A stretch of DNA of 64,000 bases from positions 81,589 to 145,588 of the forward strand of contig NZ_BBXE01000015.1 of the NCBI RefSeq assembly GCF_001570565.1, in the 5' to 3' direction. The notes under the pieces are model-generated. The model had not been told where the DNA came from. It saw only the letters and a program-made list of their open reading frames with translations, and did not search any database. Shown one piece after another: positions 1-8,333 of the stretch (position 1 is its first letter; the number at the start of each line of letters is the position of its first letter). This DNA is from Herbidospora yilanensis. GTDB taxonomy: Bacteria > Actinomycetota > Actinomycetes > Streptosporangiales > Streptosporangiaceae. The position numbers and the translations under genes were made by a program.

Positions 1-724
1 TCGGGGTGGGGGTGGGGGACGGGGTGGTGCCGTTGATGGCGGCGGCCAGGGCCGGGTACCAGGCGTTGGCCATCTTCTGGTCGCCGGACGCGTTCGGGTG
101 CACGCCGTCGTAGGTGTCGGTGGCGGTGCTGAAGCCCGTCCACTGGTCGACGACCACGATCGGGGACTGGGCCGTGGTCCGGGCGGCGGCCCAGGCCGGG
201 ATCGCGTTGTTCAGGTTGATCGTGCGCTGGGCGCACTCGCCGCAGGTCGACGGGTTCATCGGGATGATCTTGGCGACCAGGATCTTCATCGCGGGGTTCT
301 TGGCCCGCATCTGGGTGACCAGGGTCGAGTAGGCGTCGAGGATCTGCTGGGTCGAGCGGTTGCTCCAGACGTCGTTGGTGCCGAAGTGCATGAGCACGAT
401 GTCGGGGCTGGTGGCGTTCAGCCAGCCGACGAGCTGGTTCTGCGCCGCCACGTTGGTCACCAGGTAGCCGCCGTGGCCCTCGTTGTCGCCGTCGTGGCTC
501 ACCCCGCACCCCTGCGGGCCGAGGGTGCCGACCATGTCGACCGACGTGTAGCCGGTCTGCTGCAGGCGCTGCCACAACAACGCGCGCCAGCACCCGGGAG
601 AGCCGGTGATCGAGTCGCCCAGCGGCATGATCCGCACCGTGGCCGCCTCGGCGGGCCGCGTGACGAAGAACGCGGCGAGCAGCACCAGAGCCGCCACGAG
701 GGCGCTCATCTTCGACGTCTTCAC
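1..724 (-). CDS. Secreted SGNH/GDSL hydrolase, C-terminus cut by window edge
   Basis: A probable extracellular esterase or lipase of the SGNH superfamily. The reverse-strand frame begins with a signal peptide (hydrophobic run after a short basic N-terminus, ending Arg-Pro-Ala-Glu-Ala). It then shows the GDS nucleophile block (PLGDSITG), the Gly/Asn blocks (HFGTNDVW) and the Asp-x-x-His block (DGVHPN). The last visible residues are a Thr/Pro/Ser linker, so another domain, often a carbohydrate-binding module, probably follows beyond the left edge. The start is taken as GTG at 724, which supplies the basic residues; ATG at 709 is the alternative. Family assignment is firm, substrate unknown. Confidence 0.85.
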   Translation of the reverse strand, partial: MKTSKMSALVAALVLLAAFFVTRPAEAATVRIMPLGDSITGSPGCWRALLWQRLQQTGYTSVDMVGTLGPQGCGVSHDGDNEGHGGYLVTNVAAQNQLVGWLNATSPDIVLMHFGTNDVWSNRSTQQILDAYSTLVTQMRAKNPAMKILVAKIIPMNPSTCGECAQRTINLNNAIPAWAAARTTAQSPIVVVDQWTGFSTATDTYDGVHPNASGDQKMANAWYPALAAAINGTTPSPTPTP

Positions 725-810
725 GGGGCGGATGGTAAGGAGACGGGGTGGTCAGCTCCTAGAAACTTGTTCTGACTCAGGGGCCTGACCTGGGCTGACG
801 CATGTACGTT

Positions 811-1770
811 TCACAACAGGGCGGTGAGTTCGGCGACCGGGAGGGAGCCGGGCGGGCGGGACTCCCGCGCGGCCCGGTTCGCCTCACGTCGCAACATCGT
901 GTTGACCGGGGTCGCCACGCCGTGGGCGCGTCCGAGCAGCACGATCTCGCCGTTGAGGTAGTCGGCCTCGATGGTGCCGCTGCCCTTGGCCAGGCTCTGC
1001 CACGACGAACCGCCCGGCCGGGGCACGCCGTCGATCTCGCCGTGCTCGACCAGCCGCCCGCGCCGGGCCCTCTCCTCGTCGGGGGTGGTCACGTCGATGC
1101 CGGCGGCGGCCAGAACGGCGACGCCCTCCTCGCGGGCCCGCCGGGCCAGGTCGAATCGGGCCGGGTCGGGGCCGGTCAGGGCTTCGACGGCGTTGCCGAG
1201 GTTGCCGAGCAGCTTGCCGTACTTCCAGCGCATGATCGCGGGGTCGGCCCAGGAGGCGAAGCCGCTGCGGCCGAGGTCGGCGGCGATCGTCTCGGAGAGT
1301 TTGTCCACACCCTGTGGATAACGTCCGAGGGGGAGCATGCCGGACTTTGGAGTGCCGTAGGCGACGATCGTGCCGGGCTCCAGGTGCAGGGCGGGCATCC
1401 AGACCAGCATTCCGTACACGTCGGCGAACAGGCGCAGGGCCAGGCGTTCGTTCTCGACCGCGTTCTGCGCGCAGACCACCGGCAGGCCGTCGGCGTGCGG
1501 GGCCCACGCGCTCAGGGCCGCCGCGCTGTCCTGGGTCTTGGTCGCGAGGACCAGCACGTCGCCTTCGCGCAACTCCAGGTCGGCGGGGTCGCCGACGGCC
1601 GGGATGCGAAGTGTTTCCGATCCGTTGGGAGTGATGAAACGCAGGCCGGTTGAGCGGAGCGCGGCCAGATGAGACCCTCGGGCGGACAATGTGACGTCGT
1701 GGCCACTCTGGAAGAGGCGGGCGCCGATGGTGCCCCCGATGCCGCCGGCCCCGATGATGACGTAGCGCAT
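811..1770 (-). CDS. 2-dehydropantoate 2-reductase family protein
   Basis: Ketopantoate reductase (PanE/ApbA) family, 319 residues, the usual length. The N-terminus carries the NADP-binding Rossmann motif GAGGIGGTIGARL immediately after the start Met-Arg-Tyr-Val. The C-terminal helical domain has the conserved pattern in which a Lys-Leu-Leu-Gly-Asn-Leu-Gly-Asn segment faces the active site. The family reduces ketopantoate to pantoate with NADPH in pantothenate synthesis, but many actinomycete paralogues act on other 2-keto acids, so I give no symbol. I choose ATG 1770 because the Rossmann strand begins there; upstream in-frame codons add only a non-conserved extension. Confidence 0.85.
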   Translation of the reverse strand: MRYVIIGAGGIGGTIGARLFQSGHDVTLSARGSHLAALRSTGLRFITPNGSETLRIPAVGDPADLELREGDVLVLATKTQDSAAALSAWAPHADGLPVVCAQNAVENERLALRLFADVYGMLVWMPALHLEPGTIVAYGTPKSGMLPLGRYPQGVDKLSETIAADLGRSGFASWADPAIMRWKYGKLLGNLGNAVEALTGPDPARFDLARRAREEGVAVLAAAGIDVTTPDEERARRGRLVEHGEIDGVPRPGGSSWQSLAKGSGTIEADYLNGEIVLLGRAHGVATPVNTMLRREANRAARESRPPGSLPVAELTALL

Positions 1771-1901
1771 GCGCCCGATTCTGCCCGGCTTTACAGTCAC
1801 GGAGAGTTCTGGCACCGTGACCGTGGAATATCGACTTCGGCGGATTTCGGGTCACCCAATATGCTGCGGAACAAAACCGCGGACCTACGGAAGGAAGGCT
1901 C

Positions 1902-1994
1902 ATGTACAAGGAGTTCGCGATCGAGGTCGTCGTCTGGCTGATCCCGGTCGTCATCCTGCTGGGTCTCGCCTGGCTGGTCACCGCGACGGCTTAG
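1902..1994 (+). CDS. 30-residue single-pass membrane peptide
   Basis: A very short gene encoding 30 residues: a short charged start (MYKEFAIE), then a hydrophobic stretch long enough for one membrane helix (VVVWLIPVVILLGLAWLV). It has a strong purine-rich ribosome-binding site, AAGGAAGG, spaced normally before the ATG, and ends at TAG 1992-1994. It sits alone between two reverse-strand genes. I do not recognise the family; comparable orphan membrane peptides are often missed by gene callers. Confidence 0.6.
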   Translation: MYKEFAIEVVVWLIPVVILLGLAWLVTATA

Positions 1995-1997
1995 TCC

Positions 1998-4193
1998 TCA
2001 GCGCAGCTCCAGCGCGAAGTCGCCCGCCGGGCAGCCTGAGAGCCGCCACCCGCCGGGCACCTGCCGGAACGCCACGCTGGAGATCCCCGAGGTCGTCACC
2101 GCCGGGCGGGTCGCGCCCGGCGCCCAGACGTCGAGATCGCACCGTCCGGTTCCCTTGGTTCCGGTCAGCCGCAGGTGGCGACGCTCCGGATCCGACCACA
2201 ACGAGGTGAGCCGGCCCGGCACCGCCCTCGGGTAGGCCCTGCTCACCACGTTGCTCACGGAGCGTGACGGACCCCTTTCGGCGCCGGTCGCGCAGTCGAC
2301 GGTCACCAGGTTCCCCGCGGTGGCCGGGTGGGTCCCGGCCAGGTGGGGGTCGCCGCAGGCCTGTTTCCACACCCAGAAGGCGCCGCCGATCATGGCGCTG
2401 TCCTCCGCCTTCGCGTACGCCGCCAGCCGCCCCCCGCCCCACGCGCTGGTCCACAGGGGAGTGCCGTAGCGTTCGGCCATCCGGGCCGAGAGGGCGACCG
2501 CGCGGGCCGGGTCGATCGGCAGGTCGCCGGGCTTGACGGCCAGCACGAGGCCGGGGTCGGCGGCGAAGCCGGGCCAGGGCGCCCACAGCGGGCCGGGCTC
2601 GAAGAAGATCAGGTGCCGGTGGCCGCCCGCCGAACGTTCCGCCTCCCTGATGGCGGCGACGGCGCGGGCGTAGAAGCGGCCGAGCGCGGCCGAGGAGGTC
2701 AGCGGCGGCGTCTCGCCGAGGCCGGGGCTGTTCATCAGGTCGAACCCGGCGACGGCGGTCGAGTGGGCGAACTCGCGGGCCAGCCGTCCCCATGTCGCGA
2801 CCAGCCGGGTCTGGACGCCGTCGCGGTCGGCGTAGAAGTTGCCGAAGGCGCGGTTCACCACCGGGGCCAGTTCCTTCACCAGGAACTGGCAGCGTCTGCT
2901 GCCGTCGAACGGGGTGGCCCAGCCGGGTGCGCCGTCCCAGCCGGTCAGCGGGGTGGTGCCGGTCGGGCAGGTCGAGCCCATCGGGGCGACGACGCCCCGG
3001 CCCCAGGCGTCCTGGTGCAGGTCGATGACGGTGACCATGTCGTTGGCGGCGGCCTGGTCGACGGCCCGGCGGATGCGGGCGACGTAGCCGGTGTCGAGCG
3101 TGCCGGGTGTGGGTTCGAGCAGCGACCACGAGACGGCCAGCCGGACCACCGAGAAGCCCATCTCGGCCATCCGGCGGAAGTCGTCGTCGGTGAGCGGGCG
3201 CACGGTCTCCCTGGTCGAGTCGCCGCTCCAGTAGTCGACGAGCTGGTTCACCCCGACCCCGCGTAACAACACCTGGCGGCCGTGGCCGTCGGTGATCGCC
3301 CGGTCGGGCGCCGCGGCGGCCTCGGGTGCCAACGTCATCGCCAGGGCGAGCACGGGGACGGCCGCCTTCCTCCGGCCGGGCAGCAGGATCGTGGCCGTGG
3401 CGGCGAACAACCCGATCACCGCGCCGTAGGAGGCCCCCACCGCCAGCCTGATGAACAGGGCGAACACCGGCCACAGGTCGCCCGAGAGGGCGTCGGCGGG
3501 TCCGTACGAGAAGAGGGCCGCGACACTCTGGACGAAGCCCAGGAAGAGGCCCCCGCACACGCACGCGAGCCAGCACCCGACGAACCGGCCGGGCCCGGCG
3601 ACCAGCCGCGCCGAGGCGACGTGGACGACGGCGAGGAACACCCCGAGGCCGATCAGCCCGCCCACGACCCCGGCACTCGCGGTCGGCGCGAAGAACCACC
3701 ACCCGCCCCCGAACACGTAGCCGACGGGCGAGTGCGTCCACCACTCCTGCCCGAGCACGAGCAGCCCTCCGACGCCCGCGAACGCCGCCATCACCGTGAA
3801 CTCGGGCACCGCCCGCCCGCGGGGCCGCCGGCTGCGGCGTGTCACGATCCAAGCCGGGATCGCGGCGGGCCAGCAGAGAAGTCCCAGGTAGACGCCGGTG
3901 AAGCCGGAGGCCCAGGCGGTGGTGAAAGGCCCTTCGCCCACCGGAACGGTCCCGAGGAAGCGCCCCGTGACGGCGGCCAGCACCAGCACGCCCCAGGTCG
4001 TCAGGAAGCCGCGCCGCAGCAGGTAGGAGGCGCCGAAGAAGGCCGTCACGGTCAGCGCGGCCTCGGCGCGTCCCGGGGCGAGCAGGCCGGTCGGGTCGGC
4101 CAGGTCGAAGGTCAGGAGCAGCCCGGCGAGCACGGCGGATCCGGCCCCGGCGGCGCGGAGGGCGGTGCGGTCCACGGTGACATGACGGGGCAC
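1998..4193 (-). CDS. Membrane-anchored GH5/endoglycoceramidase-like protein lacking catalytic Glu residues
   Basis: About 731 residues. The first ~270 form a polytopic membrane domain of seven or eight hydrophobic helices. From ~300 onward is a glycoside hydrolase family 5 fold of the endoglycoceramidase type (LLRGVGVNQL, VVRLAVSWSLLEP, VTVIDLHQDAWG, GFDLMN, LIFFEPGP, FWVWKQACGD). The strand-4 motif normally ending Asn-Glu-Pro (acid/base) reads Asn-Ser-Pro (Ser489), and the strand-7 Thr-Glu-Trp/Phe-Gly (nucleophile) reads Thr-Ser-Ala-Trp-Gly (Ala584). This looks like a catalytically dead, membrane-bound carbohydrate- or lipid-binding protein. The start is uncertain: GTG 4193 is used, GTG 4175 and TTG 4205 are possible. 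Confidence 0.8.
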   Translation of the reverse strand: MPRHVTVDRTALRAAGAGSAVLAGLLLTFDLADPTGLLAPGRAEAALTVTAFFGASYLLRRGFLTTWGVLVLAAVTGRFLGTVPVGEGPFTTAWASGFTGVYLGLLCWPAAIPAWIVTRRSRRPRGRAVPEFTVMAAFAGVGGLLVLGQEWWTHSPVGYVFGGGWWFFAPTASAGVVGGLIGLGVFLAVVHVASARLVAGPGRFVGCWLACVCGGLFLGFVQSVAALFSYGPADALSGDLWPVFALFIRLAVGASYGAVIGLFAATATILLPGRRKAAVPVLALAMTLAPEAAAAPDRAITDGHGRQVLLRGVGVNQLVDYWSGDSTRETVRPLTDDDFRRMAEMGFSVVRLAVSWSLLEPTPGTLDTGYVARIRRAVDQAAANDMVTVIDLHQDAWGRGVVAPMGSTCPTGTTPLTGWDGAPGWATPFDGSRRCQFLVKELAPVVNRAFGNFYADRDGVQTRLVATWGRLAREFAHSTAVAGFDLMNSPGLGETPPLTSSAALGRFYARAVAAIREAERSAGGHRHLIFFEPGPLWAPWPGFAADPGLVLAVKPGDLPIDPARAVALSARMAERYGTPLWTSAWGGGRLAAYAKAEDSAMIGGAFWVWKQACGDPHLAGTHPATAGNLVTVDCATGAERGPSRSVSNVVSRAYPRAVPGRLTSLWSDPERRHLRLTGTKGTGRCDLDVWAPGATRPAVTTSGISSVAFRQVPGGWRLSGCPAGDFALELR

Positions 4194-4558
4194 CCCGCGA
4201 TCCAACCAGCCCCACAGGGCTTCCGACTAGAGTCGCAATCTGTCATATGTCACTGCAATTAGGACCGATCCACGTATTTCGGTCAGGTGCCTACAAAAGT
4301 GTCACTCCACTGCAATCTTGATCAACGTCATTTGATCATGTGATACTGCGCCGGTGATGCCGAAGTTACGGCAAATCATCACAGTTGCGACATATGGCTA
4401 GTGAAGTAAAAAATTGGGAGGTAACCGGCACTGTGCGGACCGGAGAAACCGGTCACCGTTTCCGTCACGTACGCACGCTCTCTTGGACCTTCAAGCGCTC
4501 ATCCGCCGTGGGCGCTGTTTGTGCTGCGCAAATACATCAGTGTGGGAGCACCAAGAAA
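4194..4558. other. Divergent intergenic region upstream of the terpenoid operon
   Basis: An AT-richer gap between the reverse-strand GH5-like gene and the P450 gene. It holds two direct repeats of CACTGCAAT (near 4248 and 4311) and a pair of TTGATCA repeats (near 4318 and 4334), candidates for regulator binding. The P450 frame stays open upstream to 4385, but no family residues appear before 4559. GGGAG at about 4542 supports ATG 4559. A second in-frame start, GTG 4433, has a GGGAGG upstream and cannot be excluded. Confidence 0.4.
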
Positions 4559-5911
4559 ATGGCCGTCGAGACACCCGCGAGACCCGCCCGGACCCCGCGC
4601 AACCTGCCGATACACCGATTACTGCCCATGGTCGTCCGGGCTCCGCTCGAAGGCCTGACCGATGTGGCCAGGGACGCCGGGGGAGAGATCGTCCGGCTGG
4701 ACGTCGGGCCGTTCCGGCCCTACCTGCTGAGCCACCCCGATCACCTCCAGCACGCGCTGCGCGGCGACTGGACCAGCTACCTGCGCAAGGGCATGTTCTG
4801 GAAACCCGTCGAGCGGCTGCTCGGCGACAGCGTGATCGCGGACGGGCCGGGCTGGGCCGCCAGTCGCAAGGTGCTCCAGCCGCTCTTCACGTCGCGATAC
4901 GTGGCCTCGCTGACCGCCGACATGGCCGCCACGATCGACGAGGGTCTCGACGAGCTCACCCCCGGCGTGCCGATCGACGCGATGGACGAGATGAACCGCA
5001 TCGCCACCCGCGCGGTCATCTCGGTGCTCTTCGGCGACCGGATCTCCCCCCGCGAGGCCGAGGTCCTCGGGCCGGCGTACGCCACCGCGAACACCTCCAT
5101 GGGCTTCCGGATCGCCCTGCCGTTCGTGCCCGACCGGGTGCCGCTGCCCGGCGACAAGAGGTTCATGGGCGCGCGGCAGGTCATCGACGACGTGATCTAC
5201 CCGCTGATCCGGCAGGCCCGCAAGGAGAGGAGTGACGGGCCCGACATCATCTCGGCGCTGGTCCGCGCTCGCGACGACGAGGGTCGCGAGCTCACCGACC
5301 GCAAGCTCCGCGACGACCTGGCCAGCATCTACGGGGCCGCCACCGAGACCACCGCCGTCGCGCTGACCTGGTTGTGGCCGATCCTGCACGACCATCCCGA
5401 CGTGGCCGCGAAACTCTACGAGGAGATCGACGAGGTGACCGGCGACGGGCCGGTGGGCCCGGACGCGCTGCCGAAGCTGCGCTACCTGACCATGGTGCTG
5501 CGCGAGGCGCTGCGCCTCTACCCGGCGGGCTGGGCCATGCCGCGCCTGGTGACCAGAACCCACGAGCTCGGCGGGGTCACCATCAGGGCCGGGTCGCAGG
5601 TGCTCATCAGCCCGTACATCACCCATCGCCTGGACGCCTTCTGGCCCGACCCGCTGACCTTCGACCCGGAGAGGTTCGACCCCGAGCGGGAGGACCGCCG
5701 GCACCGCTACTCGTACCTGCCGTTCGGCGCCGGTCCGCACCTCTGTCTCGGGCAGCACCTGTTCTACATCGAGGCGCCGCTGCTCATCGCCGGGCTGCTG
5801 AAGCGGTTCCGCCCTGAGCTGGTCACCGAAGGGCCGTTCCCGGTGCAGCCCGCGGGCACGCTGCGCAGCCGCAAGAAGATCAAGATGATCCTGCGTCCGG
5901 TGACCACGTGA
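4559..5911 (+). CDS. Cytochrome P450 of a terpenoid operon
   Basis: A soluble bacterial P450 of 450 residues. Visible landmarks in order are the I-helix oxygen-activation motif YGAATETT, the K-helix ExxR (EALR), the PERF-type motif (FDPERF) and the haem loop FGAGPHLCLG with the Cys ligand near residue 396. Its stop overlaps the start of the class I cyclase gene (GTGA), so the two are translationally coupled. By context it most likely oxidises the hydrocarbon or alcohol made by the two cyclases downstream. Redox partners are not encoded nearby. The start is chosen by the GGGAG ribosome-binding site and by family similarity beginning at PARTPRNLP. Confidence 0.9.
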   Translation: MAVETPARPARTPRNLPIHRLLPMVVRAPLEGLTDVARDAGGEIVRLDVGPFRPYLLSHPDHLQHALRGDWTSYLRKGMFWKPVERLLGDSVIADGPGWAASRKVLQPLFTSRYVASLTADMAATIDEGLDELTPGVPIDAMDEMNRIATRAVISVLFGDRISPREAEVLGPAYATANTSMGFRIALPFVPDRVPLPGDKRFMGARQVIDDVIYPLIRQARKERSDGPDIISALVRARDDEGRELTDRKLRDDLASIYGAATETTAVALTWLWPILHDHPDVAAKLYEEIDEVTGDGPVGPDALPKLRYLTMVLREALRLYPAGWAMPRLVTRTHELGGVTIRAGSQVLISPYITHRLDAFWPDPLTFDPERFDPEREDRRHRYSYLPFGAGPHLCLGQHLFYIEAPLLIAGLLKRFRPELVTEGPFPVQPAGTLRSRKKIKMILRPVTT

Positions 5912-6702
5912 TCGACGCCCATGCCGCCGGCCGCGTGAGCGGGCTGGCCGCGGGTTCCGCGCGCGATCTGACCGCCCGCGCCGCCGCCCACCCCGCCCTG
6001 TTCCCGGCCAAGCCGTTCGACGCGACGCTGTTCAACGCCGTCTCGCTGGCCAACGCGTTCGGTTCGCCCGACGCCACCGTGGCCGAGCTCCGGGTGGCCA
6101 ACCGGCTGTCCCTGTGGATCTTCGCGGTCGACTGGCTGATCGACCACCGGGCGACGGAGCTCGCCGAGGTCGACACGATCGTCGAGGAGTGCCTGACCGG
6201 GACGGCCGAGAGCCCGCTGACCGCGTTCCTCGGCGAGATCCGCGACGAGGTGGCCGACGCCACCGGGTTGTTCGAGGCCGAACTGGCCCGGATGCTGCAC
6301 GCCATGCGCCGCGAGTTCGCCTGGAAGGCGAGCGGAGAACTGCCGACCTTGGAGGCCTATCTCGACAACGCGGCCAACTTCGGGTCGACCTTCGTCAACG
6401 TCGCCCACTGGACCAGGAACGGGGTCGAGGGCGTGCCCGACCTCCTCCCGGCCAGCGACGAGGTGCAGAAGGTGCTGCGCCTGCTGAACGACCTGGCCAC
6501 CCACCACCGGGACGTGAGCTGGGGCGACCTGAACGCGCTGATGCTCGGCCCGGCGCCCGACGAGGTCCGCGCCCACATCGAGACCCTGGCGGGCGGCGCC
6601 AGGAAGCTCATCGGCGACGGTCCCCAGGCCGACTACCTGGGCCGTCAGATCGGCTACAGCTCCGGCTTCTACGGGGTCGCCGACTACTGGGGGAACCGGT
6701 GA
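5908..6702 (+). CDS. Small class I terpene synthase-like protein
   Basis: 264 residues, all-helical by composition, in the middle of the P450/class II cyclase operon. It has an Asp-rich metal-binding site on the first half (D75-WLI-D79, preceded by FAV). In the second half is an NSE-like motif N194-D195-x-x-T198-x-x-x-D202, with Asp replacing the usual Glu. These are the two Mg-diphosphate sites of ionisation-dependent terpene cyclases, so the expected role is diphosphate removal and cyclisation of the class II product. Starts with GTG in a 4-nt overlap with the P450 stop. The acidic motif is not a canonical DDxxD, so exact subfamily is uncertain. Confidence 0.75.
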   Translation: MIDAHAAGRVSGLAAGSARDLTARAAAHPALFPAKPFDATLFNAVSLANAFGSPDATVAELRVANRLSLWIFAVDWLIDHRATELAEVDTIVEECLTGTAESPLTAFLGEIRDEVADATGLFEAELARMLHAMRREFAWKASGELPTLEAYLDNAANFGSTFVNVAHWTRNGVEGVPDLLPASDEVQKVLRLLNDLATHHRDVSWGDLNALMLGPAPDEVRAHIETLAGGARKLIGDGPQADYLGRQIGYSSGFYGVADYWGNR

Positions 6703-8195
6703 CGGCCGACCGGCTCGTCCGGGACCTGATGTCGCGGCCGTGGGGCGACGTGTCGCCGTCGGTCTACGAGACCGGCCGCCTGGTCACCCTCGCGCCCTGG
6801 CTGGTCGGGCACGCCGAACGTGTCGACTACCTGTGCGCCGTGCAGCGGCCCGACGGCGGTTGGGGCCTGCCCGACGGTTATGACCTGGTGCCCACCCTGT
6901 CCGCGACCGAGGGTCTGCTGTCCGCCGCCGACCGGGGGGATCCGGTGTCGGGCCGGAGCGATCCGAGGGCCGCCGCGCGGCGCGGCCTGGCCGTGCTGAC
7001 GCGCCGGCTGGTCGACGAGCCGTGGCGGCCGCTGCCCGACATGCCGGCGATCGAGCTCATCGTGCCGCACCTGATCGGCCTGATCAACGCCCGGGGCGGC
7101 GACCCGGGCCTGCCGCTCCCGCCCGGCATGAGCACGGCCCCGCTCGGCCGAATTCGCGGCTGGTTGAAATCCGGTGTGCAAGTTCCAGAGAAATTGCTCC
7201 ATGCCCTGGAAATAGCTGGGGATTCCGCGACTTTTGCGCAAACGGGCCTTACTTCCATTGGTACGGTCGGAGCCTCGCCCGCGGCGACCGCGGCCTACCT
7301 CGGAGACCGGGGGCTCATGGACGCCGGCAACCCGGCCCGCCTGCACTTGGAGGCGGTCGCCCGGCGGTTCGGCGGGCCGGTCCCGGTGGGCCTGCCGATC
7401 ACCGTCTTCGAGCGCGGGTGGGTGCTGAGCACACTGGTCAGGGCCGGTGTCCCGATCGACCCGCCGGCCGAGATGCTGGCGGATCTGGTGGCGGCCATCG
7501 GTCCCACGGGCACCCCGGCGGGTCCCGGCCTGCCGCCCGACTGCGACACCACCTCGGTGGCCCTCTACGCCCTGGGGCTGCTCGGGATCCCGTACGACCC
7601 CGAGTGCCTGCTGGCCTACGAACTCGACACGCACTTCTGCACCTGGCGGGAGGAGGAAGGGGCCTCCATCAGCACGAACGCCCACGTGCTCGACGCCCTG
7701 GGGCATCACCTGAGGCTGGTCCCGGACGCCCGCCGCTATCGGCCGAGGGTCGAGAAGGCCGTCGCGTGGCTCGTCGGGAAACAGCTCCCCGACGGCTCGT
7801 GGCACGACCGCTGGCACGCCAGCCCCCTCTACGCCACCGCCTGCGCCGCCCTGGCCCTGCACGAGTACGGCGGGCCGGCGGCCGAGGAGAGCGTGGACCG
7901 GGCGCTGCGCTGGACGCTCGCCAACCAGCGAGAGGACGGATCGTGGGGCAGGTGGGCCGGCACCCAGGAGGAGACCGCCTACGCGCTGCAGATCCTCCTG
8001 CTCGCCGGAGGCCCCCGGCACCGGGAGGCGGCGGCCCGCGGGCACGCCTTTCTGACCGACGAGGACGACATCCCGGAATGGCCGCCGCTGTGGCACGACA
8101 AGGATCTGTACCTGCCCGTTTCCATCGTCAGAGCAGCCATGATCGCGGCGCGTCATCTCACGCGACGGAATGCAGCGGCCTATCTTCAGATATGA
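6699..8195 (+). CDS. Class II diterpene cyclase (DxDTT type)
   Basis: 498 residues with the beta-gamma-like alpha-barrel repeats of copalyl-diphosphate-synthase-type enzymes (QRPDGGWG, KQLPDGSWHDRW, NQREDGSWG). The protonating acid motif is D281-C-D283-T-T. The DxDTT variant, rather than DxDDT, is also known from bacterial class II diterpene cyclases such as the mycobacterial halimadienyl diphosphate synthase. Expected reaction: protonation-initiated cyclisation of GGPP to a bicyclic diphosphate, handed to the class I partner. GTG start overlaps the upstream stop. A segment at 7149-7265 has much lower GC and different codon choice than the rest of the gene. No GGPP synthase is present in the window. 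Confidence 0.85.
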   Translation: MTADRLVRDLMSRPWGDVSPSVYETGRLVTLAPWLVGHAERVDYLCAVQRPDGGWGLPDGYDLVPTLSATEGLLSAADRGDPVSGRSDPRAAARRGLAVLTRRLVDEPWRPLPDMPAIELIVPHLIGLINARGGDPGLPLPPGMSTAPLGRIRGWLKSGVQVPEKLLHALEIAGDSATFAQTGLTSIGTVGASPAATAAYLGDRGLMDAGNPARLHLEAVARRFGGPVPVGLPITVFERGWVLSTLVRAGVPIDPPAEMLADLVAAIGPTGTPAGPGLPPDCDTTSVALYALGLLGIPYDPECLLAYELDTHFCTWREEEGASISTNAHVLDALGHHLRLVPDARRYRPRVEKAVAWLVGKQLPDGSWHDRWHASPLYATACAALALHEYGGPAAEESVDRALRWTLANQREDGSWGRWAGTQEETAYALQILLLAGGPRHREAAARGHAFLTDEDDIPEWPPLWHDKDLYLPVSIVRAAMIAARHLTRRNAAAYLQI

Positions 8196-8222
8196 GTACA
8201 TAAAGGGACACGTGTTGAGTGT

Positions 8223-8316
8223 GTTTCCCGGCATTGCTAAGGTTCCCCGGGGCGCCTGCGGCTTGCGCCCTGGAAATCCCCGCTAAGCGGTGACGGGTTA
8301 GTAATCGCCGGGAAAC
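8223..8316 (+). promoter_or_regulatory. Structured leader candidate upstream of cvnA
   Basis: A perfect 10-bp long-range stem, GTTTCCCGGC (8223-8232) with GCCGGGAAAC (8307-8316), encloses at least two inner hairpins: the 9-bp stem at 8247-8273 and CCGC-TAA-GCGG at 8279-8289. The outer stem closes only six bases before the AAGGTGG ribosome-binding site of cvnA. The arrangement resembles a multi-helix cis-regulatory RNA. I do not recognise a known riboswitch class. Confidence 0.4.
8247..8273 (+). terminator. Hairpin after the terpenoid operon
   Basis: A 9-bp stem CCGGGGCGC/GCGCCCTGG (one G-T pair) with a 9-nt loop, 51 nt after the class II cyclase stop. It may end the terpenoid transcript. It also sits inside a larger fold (8223-8316), so it could instead be part of the cvnA leader. 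Confidence 0.45.
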
Positions 8317-8333
8317 GTCCCAAGGTGGTTGAT

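Noticed and set aside
4385-4558. 58-residue N-terminal extension of the P450
   Set aside because: No P450 or membrane-anchor features and poor codon composition; a ribosome-binding site precedes ATG 4559.
6114-6698. In-frame upstream extension of the class II cyclase
   Set aside because: It overlaps the class I cyclase completely and has Arg/Pro/Gly-rich non-conserved sequence; GTG 6699 with the 4-nt overlap is the natural start.
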